Part shown: one piece after another, positions 1-5,454 of the stretch
Layout: the number at the start of each line of letters is the position of its first letter
Position numbering within the stretch: position 1 is the first letter of the stretch
From: Chryseobacterium gleum
Lineage (GTDB): Bacteria > Bacteroidota > Bacteroidia > Flavobacteriales_D > Crocinitomicaceae
Direction: 5' to 3'
NCBI GenBank assembly: GCA_943326315.2
Contig: CALPSU020000186.1
Coordinates: 1-5,454, forward strand
DNA length: 5,454 nt
The notes under the pieces: generated by a model
What the model was told of the DNA's origin: nothing
The model's input: the letters and a program-made list of their open reading frames with translations, nothing else
Databases searched by the model: none
Position numbers and translations under genes: made by a program

Positions 1-447
1 TGAATATTTGTCGGTATAATTCGAATATAGATAAGACTTTTGTCCAGTTTTTGTTGACACAACTGTATCGTATATACTACTATTTTCATTTATATAATTT
101 GTAGATAAACTAGTTCCTGATGCATATCCAAAACCTACTCTTAAAGAAGAATGTTTTAGATTTCGGAATTTAAACCCAACCATTAAATTTAAAGAAGGTG
201 AAATTACAGGATGCATTTTAAAAGAAGAATTGTGCGAGTAATTAGTAAAATCTTTATTCAAAAGTAAAGAATTCGGTGCTAATTTTTGGAAGTCGCTTGC
301 TGTACTAAAAATGCTTTTTCCAATCGAATTGGCAGGAAAAAAATAAAATTCATTTATTGATATTCTTTTGGTTTGAGTTGAATCGTTTTGACTATACGTA
401 ATAGTTGAACAAAGTATGATAATAGTTAATAAAAATAAGTTTTTCAT
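1..447 (-). CDS. Secreted, probable outer-membrane beta-barrel protein (N-terminal part, 3' end outside window)
   Basis: Reading the minus strand from ATG at 447-445 gives 149 codons with no stop before the window edge, so the C-terminus is missing. The protein begins MKNLFLLTIIILCSTITYSQ, a typical Sec signal peptide with a short basic N-region, a hydrophobic core at residues 4-16 and probable cleavage between Ser19 and Gln20. Cys13 lies inside the hydrophobic core after Leu and is not a lipobox, so this is not a lipoprotein. The mature part has alternating, aromatic- and Gly-containing stretches such as NLMVGFKFRN and LRVGFGYASG (about residues 98-122). These look like beta-strand pairs of an outer-membrane barrel, followed by a polar Asn/Ser/Thr-rich segment that could be an extracellular loop. 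No specific family is recognisable. The start is chosen because it places the signal peptide at the N-terminus; no clear Shine-Dalgarno precedes it, as is usual in Bacteroidota. The gene is divergent from the biotin carrier gene. Secretion is well supported; the barrel assignment is an inference. Confidence 0.8.
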   Translation of the reverse strand, partial: MKNLFLLTIIILCSTITYSQNDSTQTKRISINEFYFFPANSIGKSIFSTASDFQKLAPNSLLLNKDFTNYSHNSSFKMHPVISPSLNLMVGFKFRNLKHSSLRVGFGYASGTSLSTNYINENSSIYDTVVSTKTGQKSYLYSNYTDKYS

Positions 448-536
448 AGATTTTTACTTTAAAATATTAATACAAATTAAACGACAATTTATTTTAAAAA
501 TTACGCTGATCAAGACCCTGAAAATCACGAACGAAA

Positions 537-544
537 CAAACATA
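537..544 (-). promoter_or_regulatory. Candidate -7 element for the barrel-protein gene
   Basis: The minus strand reads TATGTTTG, an exact match to the Bacteroidota -7 consensus TAnnTTTG. It would give a leader of roughly 80 bases before the ATG at 447. No TTG or TTTG -33 element is found at the usual 17-23 base spacing, so the call rests on the -7 box alone. In DNA this AT-rich, chance matches are common. Confidence 0.22.
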
Positions 545-686
545 ATTTAACCAAACGAAGTTACTGCATAAATAACCAAAATTTAACTTTTTTATCACAA
601 AAACTATTATTATTTAGTTACCACCAAATAATTTGAAAAGAAAGCCAAATTAAAAAGAGAGTAGAAAATTAATTAAGTTTAAGAAT

Positions 687-699
687 AAACAAATTGTTT
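687..699. promoter_or_regulatory. 13-base palindrome, possible operator
   Basis: AAACAA-A-TTGTTT is a perfect 6+1+6 inverted repeat, 31 bases upstream of the biotin carrier start codon. It ends five bases before a candidate -7 element, so a dimeric regulator bound here could block or assist polymerase. Length and position are suggestive, but AT-rich DNA produces such palindromes by chance. There is no second copy in the window to support a specific regulator. Confidence 0.2.
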
Positions 700-703
700 G
701 TGT

Positions 704-711
704 TATTTTTG
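704..711 (+). promoter_or_regulatory. Candidate -7 element for the biotin carrier gene
   Basis: TATTTTTG matches the Bacteroidota -7 consensus TAnnTTTG exactly. Transcription would start around 717-719, leaving a leader of only about a dozen bases before the ATG at 731. No TTG or TTTG -33 box lies 17-23 bases upstream, which weakens the call. The adjacent palindrome at 687-699 is the only other signal nearby. Confidence 0.22.
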
Positions 712-730
712 AATCAAAATTAAAAGAAGA

Positions 731-1198
731 ATGGAAAGTCGAGTTTGGATCATTGATGAAAAAGAAACCAAAAGTAGTGGTGGATCAGTAATAAAATGGG
801 ATGATGAACGTTTTTTCACTTTGACTTTTAATGGTAAGGATTATTTTGGTGAAATCTTAGAAGAAAAATCGGAAGATCATAAACTAAAAATTAAAATCAA
901 TCACCGTGTTTTTGAAGTGAAGAAAAAAGGTGAATTGGACGAATTAATCGCTGCATTGGGATTGGATATCCCTAAAGTTCGTAAATTAAAAGAATTACAA
1001 GCTCCTATGCCTGGTCGTATAGTGAACATTGCTGTAACTGTTGGTCAAGAATTAGTTGTTGGAGATGAAATTCTATCCTTAGAAGCAATGAAAATGGAAA
1101 ACATATTGAAAGCTGAAGGTGTTGGAATAGTAAAAGCTATTCATATTTCAACTAACGATGTTGTAGATAAAGGAGCTGTTTTAATTGAATTTGAATAA
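731..1198 (+). CDS. Biotin carboxyl carrier protein subunit of an acyl-CoA (acetyl-/propionyl-CoA) carboxylase
   Basis: This 155-residue cytoplasmic protein carries the biotin that shuttles CO2 from a biotin carboxylase to a carboxyltransferase acting on a short acyl-CoA. The C-terminal half (about 86-155) is a complete biotinyl/lipoyl domain: it opens with the typical APMPGRI turn (91-97), has the LEAMKMEN hairpin (117-124) with Lys121 as the biotinylated residue, and closes with the usual DVVDKGAVLIEF strand. The N-terminal part (about 27-80) has short beta strands and a helix. It lacks the Ala/Pro-rich linker of E. coli AccB, and instead resembles the bridging (BT) region that precedes the biotin domain in propionyl-CoA carboxylase alpha chains; that comparison is my inference. 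Stand-alone carriers of this kind are common in Bacteroidota, often beside biotin carboxylase and carboxyltransferase genes, but neither is downstream here because the next gene converges on it. The purine-rich AAAAGAAGA directly abuts the ATG, too close for a classical ribosome binding site. The exact acyl-CoA substrate cannot be told from this subunit. Confidence 0.93.
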   Translation: MESRVWIIDEKETKSSGGSVIKWDDERFFTLTFNGKDYFGEILEEKSEDHKLKIKINHRVFEVKKKGELDELIAALGLDIPKVRKLKELQAPMPGRIVNIAVTVGQELVVGDEILSLEAMKMENILKAEGVGIVKAIHISTNDVVDKGAVLIEFE

Positions 1199-1216
1199 CA
1201 ATTCATTTTACTTTTT
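1186..1216 (+). terminator. Weak hairpin plus T-run at the end of the biotin carrier gene
   Basis: TGAATT (1186-1191) and AATTCA (1200-1205) can form a six-base-pair stem with an eight-base loop, followed by TTTTACTTTTT. It spans the stop codon and runs into the end of the convergent lipoprotein gene, since only nine bases separate the two stops. The stem is short and AT-rich, so it would be a poor intrinsic terminator; nothing better is present. There is no matching T-run for transcription coming from the opposite direction. Confidence 0.22.
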
Positions 1217-2224
1217 CCCTTTTTTATTTGCCCTTACATATTCAAAGATTTCAACCGAAAATAATTTAATTTCTTTCGACGAATTTTCTTTTCTATGAAT
1301 TATTCTAATAGGTTCTTGTAGTTTATTGTATTGAATTTCAGAAATATTTCTTGTAACGAATATTTCTTCACTAAAAGTTGAATCAATATATCCTTTGCAA
1401 ATTCCTTTTTTAGTATACAAAAAATCTCTTTTTAAGTCAAAAGGATAATCTTTTTTAACCCAATTTTTTAAGACTTTTCGATGCTTATCTTGATACGTAT
1501 ACAATCGAATATTAGACTCATTTACTTTATTGGATACTTGGTATTTTTTAAACGGAAATCTTGGAGTTCCCAAAACGATATGATCTTGAGGATTTGGAGC
1601 TAACATTGAATCAACAGACATCACTCCCCAAAATTTCTTTCTAGGAATATAAAAAAGATAATCTCCTGTTTCCATGTCTTGGTATACTAAACATTTATTG
1701 TAATTTTTTCTTTTAACATGAATTCGATAATCTAATTCTCTTTCTTCTGGATCTAACGATTCTTCGTCAGTAAAAGGTTTGTCTGTTTTTGAAACAAAAG
1801 TATTTCTTTCTACTAATGTAAATCCAAAAAAATCTTTAATCCCAGAATATGAAAATAAGATAGATCCTATTTCTCTATCGTCGTAATAATTGTGAACATT
1901 TAATTGAATTAAATTTCCTGAAACAAAATAAAATTCTCTAATTTCTCTTGGAACTGTACTAGAAATAACTGCTTTTCCTTCAATATCATCGGTATCTTGA
2001 AGGAAGGATTTTCTGGTGATTTTTGAAATCCCATGTGCTCTAATAATCGAATCATTATACCAAATTGGAAAGGAAACGTCATTCTCATCGTCCGTTAACA
2101 AGGTGTTTAAATTAAGAAATGATACAGGATATACTTTCTTTTCTTTGGTTAAAAAAGAATCCTCATTCCCACACGAAACGGAAATAATCAAAACTAAAAC
2201 TAGTAAGCTGAATATTCTAAACAT
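1208..2224 (-). CDS. Predicted lipoprotein of unknown function
   Basis: The 338-residue product starts with a clear lipoprotein signal peptide: MFR, a hydrophobic core at residues 4-14, then SVSC with the acylated cysteine at position 18. The -3 residue is Ser rather than the usual Leu or Val, so the lipobox is slightly degenerate. The cysteine is followed by GNED; acidic residues just after it are part of the lipoprotein export signal known from Capnocytophaga and Flavobacterium, so display on the outer face of the outer membrane is plausible. The rest is soluble, charged and rich in short aromatic-containing strands, with a basic C-terminal tail (NKKGKK). Two further cysteines occur mid-protein. 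I recognise no domain or catalytic motif. The ATG is fixed by the signal peptide; no Shine-Dalgarno is visible. The gene lies 59 bases downstream of the helicase on the same strand and could be co-transcribed with it. It converges with the biotin carrier gene at a nine-base gap. The lipoprotein call is secure; the function is unknown. Confidence 0.85.
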   Translation of the reverse strand: MFRIFSLLVLVLIISVSCGNEDSFLTKEKKVYPVSFLNLNTLLTDDENDVSFPIWYNDSIIRAHGISKITRKSFLQDTDDIEGKAVISSTVPREIREFYFVSGNLIQLNVHNYYDDREIGSILFSYSGIKDFFGFTLVERNTFVSKTDKPFTDEESLDPEERELDYRIHVKRKNYNKCLVYQDMETGDYLFYIPRKKFWGVMSVDSMLAPNPQDHIVLGTPRFPFKKYQVSNKVNESNIRLYTYQDKHRKVLKNWVKKDYPFDLKRDFLYTKKGICKGYIDSTFSEEIFVTRNISEIQYNKLQEPIRIIHRKENSSKEIKLFSVEIFEYVRANKKGKK

Positions 2225-2283
2225 TAAAGGTAAAGATAAGTAGTTTACTCAAAAGCAACTAAAATTCAGTAGTAAAAATTAAA
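2225..2283. other. Short gap between helicase and lipoprotein genes
   Basis: These 59 bases separate two genes on the minus strand. They contain no GC-rich hairpin with a T-run, so no intrinsic terminator for the helicase is visible and read-through into the lipoprotein gene is possible. A direct repeat AGTAGT (2239-2244 and 2268-2273) is present but too short to interpret. Confidence 0.5.
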
Positions 2284-5200
2284 TTATACAATTTTCCAAC
2301 CTCTCCCAAGTAAAACCCTTTGAAAAGTAATTAATTCTTGGACATCTGAAATTGCTGAATATAAGGATTGAAAATGAACCTCAGAATGATCTTCTTTTTT
2401 AATAATTTCTGGGTTTAAATCAAAAGGGAATATTGGGTCAGATTTTAACTCTATTGAATTCTGTTCTATTTGAAGTATAAATAATCTTAGTAAATCAACG
2501 GATTCATTTTCAGTTATCTTGAAATCTGAAGATTTTACGGACGATACAAAATCAATTGATTTTTTTGCTCTAGTTAATAATACATTTAATCGCTTTGAAC
2601 CATTTTTTTGATTCAGTGGACCGAAACGCATATGAAATTCTCCCGCCTTATTCTTAGCGTATCCCATACTTATAATTAAATGATCGCATTCTTCTCCTTG
2701 AACATCTTCTAATGCTTTAAAAAACAAAGACCCTTGTTCTATTTTTTCAAAAAGCAACCCTTGAACTTTTGGCGTTAATTTATCTAGGATGCATTTTAAT
2801 TGTGTTTCAGAAAATGCTACAACACCAATAGTTTCGAAATCATTTATTTTACTTTCAAGAATACTAGCAGTCAAAATAGCTTCTTCTTCATTAATTCTCT
2901 CTTCAAATACACCATTCAAACAAGGATGGTAATGAATTGGATTTTCAATAGAGTCTCCTGAGGGATATGCTATCAATGAATTTTGATAAAAATGCTTGTT
3001 CGAAAATTCTATCAATTTAGGGTGTTTGCTTCTATAATGATGTTTTAAATAGGTGTTTTTCCAATAATATCCTGCTTGATGTAAAAGATCTATGGATTCT
3101 GAATTACCTGTTTTAAAATACATTTTCGGGCTCATCTGTTGGTTATCACCAGCTACTACAATTCTTTTTCCACGGTGTAAAGAACCTAAAGCGTTTGCAA
3201 GTATAATTTGACTTGCTTCATCGAAAATTACAAAATCAAAAAAATCTTTCTCAAGCGGAAAACATTTTGAAACTTGAACAGGATTAGATAACCAAATAGG
3301 CTTTAATAAATGTATCCAAATAGCTGCTTCAGATTTTAATAATTCCCGAATTGAAGGATGACTTTTTGACTTCGAAAATTCTTTTACTAATATAGATTTT
3401 CCTTTCCTTAATTTTTGTTTTTTGAGCTTTTGATCGCTATTTAATTTTTGTGAAGGTGTTCTTAATAATTGATGAAATTCTTGAAATTTGAAATATATTT
3501 TCTCTTCAATAATTTTTGAAAAAATAGAACTTTCCTCTTTTTGAAGAAGAATAATTTGATCTATTTTAGAATGGATATCTTCCGGTTTAAATTTTGAAAA
3601 TTCAGGAAAATTACTTTCAAATATCACCCAATTACTTTTTAAAAGAGTTTTTAAAAATTCATCTTTTGAAGTTGCTTTTCCAACTAATCTATAACAAGAT
3701 TTATGAATCGAAACTATGGATGATTTCCATTTTAATAAATCTTCAAATTGAGAAGCGATATTTTCAATCGTACTTTGAATTTGAGTATCAAGATTAAACT
3801 GAAAATAAGTTTTAAAAACCGAATTAAGTGTGTTTAATTTTGAATGAAATTCACATATTATTTTTCTTTTTTCAGGTTCAATTTCAGAATAAATTTCCCA
3901 TTCTTTTTTATCCAATTGAAGGATGTATCTATCTATAATTTCACAATTTATTTCAGGCGATTCAATACCTATTTCGCTAAATTCAATTGATAATTTAGAA
4001 ATATCTTTATTTATCTCTAAATATTCAAGCCATTTTGAAATTGCTAAAATAGAATTTATGAAGGGGGAACTTATTAGTTTTTGAATTCTTTTTTTTGCTT
4101 TTCTTTTTGTGAAATATGAATTAGATTCAAGTGCTTCTTTTAGAGTTTTAGCTTCATTTTCTGAAGGTTCGATTTTCCAATTTTTTGACTCCCCTTGAAG
4201 TAATAAAAATCTTTTTTTAATTGCTAATTGCCTCTTTTTTAAATATATATACTTTTTTTGATCCTTAGAATCCGGTTTTAAAACAGAAACATAAGGCTTA
4301 ATTAATTCATTTTCAATAATTTGACATACATATGCCGTTCTTATTGCTTGATCAAAATCACGTATTGTTTCAACTTTAAAATGTTTTGAAAGTTCTTTAA
4401 TTTCTAAAATCCATTCCTTAATTTTAGAATCAAATGAATTAAATGCATCACTTTTAATTCCTTCAAAAGGTAAAAATTGGATGCTTTCATTTAAATTAAA
4501 ATTATAGATTTCTTCTATTATTTTTTTGTCTTTTAACCATTCAAAAACAGATGGCGAATCGCTACTAAAATTTATTTTTGAAAAATCAATTCCTTTAGCA
4601 AGAATATTAAATTCGTCAAAACTAACACCTCCAATTAAATCTTTTTTAGTTAATAAATTTAATTGTAATTGTAAATTTTGACTGTATTGTTCTGATAAAT
4701 GAAGATTGAAATTTCGAGTTGAAAAAGAACAAGATTCCATTCTTTCCCATACCTTTTTTAAAGATAGAATAAAGTCATGAGCAACCGTTTCTGAAGTAGT
4801 AATAAATGTAAAATCATCTAAATAAAAGTTTGCTAATTTTTTTTGTAACACTTCTAAAGCAACTCGTTTTTCTGAAACAACCAATGCATTTGAAGAATCT
4901 CCTAAAATCTTACCTAATAAATTGGATAAAACTTGCGATTTTCCTGTTCCTGGTGGTCCTTGAATAACGGTATTGTTTTTTTTAATTTCTTCAAAAACCC
5001 TAAGTTGATCATTGTCTATGGGGAACAAATTATCTTTTACTAGTGGAAAAATTATATTCTCTACTTTATCTTCCCTGCCTAAAATTTGTGAAACATTTTC
5101 CCCAATTTCATTCACTTCTAATAACCCTTCTAACTCTTTTACTATTTGATAACGATGGTGGTGAAAATTTCCTATAAATTGTTTCTTTTGAAACGTAAAC

Positions 5201-5454
5201 GCTAAACCAACTGATTCTAACCAAAGGCTAAATTGATTTAATAAATCTAACTTAACTTCAAACAAAGGAACAGTAAGCTCATATTCAGAAGCAAAATAAT
5301 TAATTAAAAATGGATTTAAAAATGCATCTTGAATATCAAAATTTATTTCAATTGTTCTTGTAGCTTTTAACGATTTAGAAACTACAGGAATAATGAAAAT
5401 TGGAGAATGAACACGTTTAGATTTAATTTCCCAATCCAAAAAACCAAGTGCTAA
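2284..5454 (-). CDS. Large superfamily 1 helicase of the DUF4011 / DNA2-NAM7-like type (5' end outside window)
   Basis: This is an ATP-dependent nucleic-acid helicase fragment of 1056 residues, numbered from the right window edge. It opens with LALGFLDW and, soon after, SPIFIIPV, which match the conserved end of the DUF4011 region. The SF1 motifs follow in order: Q motif around Gln150, Walker A GPPGTGKS (166-173), motif Ia VVSEKRVALEVL, Walker B VIFDEASQI (742-750), motif III GDNQQ (769-773), motif IV HHYRSKHPKLIEFSN (805-819), motif V EDVQGEECDH and motif VI RLNVLLTRAKK (955-965). All catalytic residues are present. Between motif Ia and Walker B lie about 530 Lys/Glu-rich, mostly helical residues with likely coiled coils. 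The protein stops about 90 residues after motif VI, ending RGWKIV, with no Vsr-like endonuclease of the kind that often closes large family members. The frame stays open to the edge, so the TTG at 5439-5437 is not a credible start. Its role is unknown: repair, RNA metabolism or defence are possible. The helicase family is certain; the substrate is not. Confidence 0.92.
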   Translation of the reverse strand, partial: LALGFLDWEIKSKRVHSPIFIIPVVSKSLKATRTIEINFDIQDAFLNPFLINYFASEYELTVPLFEVKLDLLNQFSLWLESVGLAFTFQKKQFIGNFHHHRYQIVKELEGLLEVNEIGENVSQILGREDKVENIIFPLVKDNLFPIDNDQLRVFEEIKKNNTVIQGPPGTGKSQVLSNLLGKILGDSSNALVVSEKRVALEVLQKKLANFYLDDFTFITTSETVAHDFILSLKKVWERMESCSFSTRNFNLHLSEQYSQNLQLQLNLLTKKDLIGGVSFDEFNILAKGIDFSKINFSSDSPSVFEWLKDKKIIEEIYNFNLNESIQFLPFEGIKSDAFNSFDSKIKEWILEIKELSKHFKVETIRDFDQAIRTAYVCQIIENELIKPYVSVLKPDSKDQKKYIYLKKRQLAIKKRFLLLQGESKNWKIEPSENEAKTLKEALESNSYFTKRKAKKRIQKLISSPFINSILAISKWLEYLEINKDISKLSIEFSEIGIESPEINCEIIDRYILQLDKKEWEIYSEIEPEKRKIICEFHSKLNTLNSVFKTYFQFNLDTQIQSTIENIASQFEDLLKWKSSIVSIHKSCYRLVGKATSKDEFLKTLLKSNWVIFESNFPEFSKFKPEDIHSKIDQIILLQKEESSIFSKIIEEKIYFKFQEFHQLLRTPSQKLNSDQKLKKQKLRKGKSILVKEFSKSKSHPSIRELLKSEAAIWIHLLKPIWLSNPVQVSKCFPLEKDFFDFVIFDEASQIILANALGSLHRGKRIVVAGDNQQMSPKMYFKTGNSESIDLLHQAGYYWKNTYLKHHYRSKHPKLIEFSNKHFYQNSLIAYPSGDSIENPIHYHPCLNGVFEERINEEEAILTASILESKINDFETIGVVAFSETQLKCILDKLTPKVQGLLFEKIEQGSLFFKALEDVQGEECDHLIISMGYAKNKAGEFHMRFGPLNQKNGSKRLNVLLTRAKKSIDFVSSVKSSDFKITENESVDLLRLFILQIEQNSIELKSDPIFPFDLNPEIIKKEDHSEVHFQSLYSAISDVQELITFQRVLLGRGWKIV

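Larger units (their letters stand above)
448..730. other. Divergent intergenic region
   Basis: These 283 bases separate two divergent genes and must hold the promoters of both, or those of any operons they head. The sequence is extremely A/T-rich, with no credible small ORF and no tRNA-like or other strong RNA structure. Candidate Bacteroidota -7 elements on each strand and one palindrome are listed separately. Nothing else stands out. Confidence 0.7.

Noticed and set aside
400..447. Cys13 in the barrel-protein signal peptide as a possible lipobox
   Set aside because: The residues before it are Ile-Ile-Leu, so the -1 position is Leu instead of a small residue, and a better signal peptidase I site follows at Ser19-Gln20.
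715..722. TAATTTTG -7 match on the minus strand, pointing at the barrel-protein gene
   Set aside because: It would need a -33 element inside the biotin carrier coding region and a leader near 270 bases. The match at 537-544 is better placed.
2016..2243. 75-codon open frame on the plus strand over the start of the lipoprotein gene
   Set aside because: It lies antisense to the well-supported signal peptide and N-terminus of the lipoprotein, and its product shows no recognisable feature. It is a shadow frame.
2231..2258. TTG-N17-TATCTTTA on the minus strand in front of the lipoprotein gene
   Set aside because: The spacing fits the Flavobacterium promoter pattern, but the last base of the -7 box is wrong and transcription would start almost on the ATG with no leader. 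It is too weak to annotate.
2239..2273. AGTAGT direct repeat between helicase and lipoprotein genes
   Set aside because: Six bases repeated once in AT-rich DNA is expected by chance, and no mobile-element boundary or target duplication goes with it.
3594..3797. 67-codon open frame on the plus strand inside the helicase gene
   Set aside because: It is fully antisense to the helicase insert and gives a low-complexity Ile/Leu/Lys/Phe-rich product typical of reversed AT-rich coding DNA.

Overview
The window is very AT-rich and looks like a piece of a Bacteroidota chromosome, most likely from the order Flavobacteriales. This rests on four things: the low-GC, Lys/Asn/Ile-rich coding, the lack of clear Shine-Dalgarno sites, a Flavobacteriia-style signal peptide ending in Ser-Gln, and a lipoprotein whose cysteine is followed by Asn-Glu-Asp. 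No genus can be assigned from this alone. There are four protein-coding genes, two of them cut by the window edges. I see no RNA gene, insertion sequence, CRISPR array or prophage gene.

Layout. Positions 1-447 (minus) hold the first 149 codons of a secreted, probably outer-membrane beta-barrel protein whose 3' end lies outside. Positions 448-730 are a divergent intergenic region with candidate promoter elements facing both ways and a short perfect palindrome. Positions 731-1198 (plus) encode a stand-alone biotin carboxyl carrier protein of the acyl-CoA carboxylase type, with an intact AMKM biotinylation site. Only 9 bases later it meets, tail to tail, a 338-residue lipoprotein of unknown function (1208-2224, minus). 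Upstream of that, on the same strand and 59 bases away, is a large superfamily 1 helicase (2284-5454, minus) of the DUF4011 / DNA2-NAM7-like type. It runs off the right edge without a start codon.

How the genes relate. The helicase and the lipoprotein could be co-transcribed, but nothing in their sequences links their functions. The biotin carrier needs a biotin carboxylase, a carboxyltransferase and a biotin ligase, none of which is in the window, so it must work with partners encoded elsewhere. The barrel protein and the biotin carrier are divergent and may share a regulatory region.

The most notable item is the helicase. It has all the SF1 signature motifs and the family's characteristic flanking sequence. 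However, it ends about 90 residues after motif VI, so the Vsr-like nuclease that often closes large DUF4011 helicases is absent from this polypeptide. The apparent TTG start at 5439 is almost certainly false. I found no convincing evidence of a wholly new system; the helicase and whatever lies upstream of it are the best place to look.
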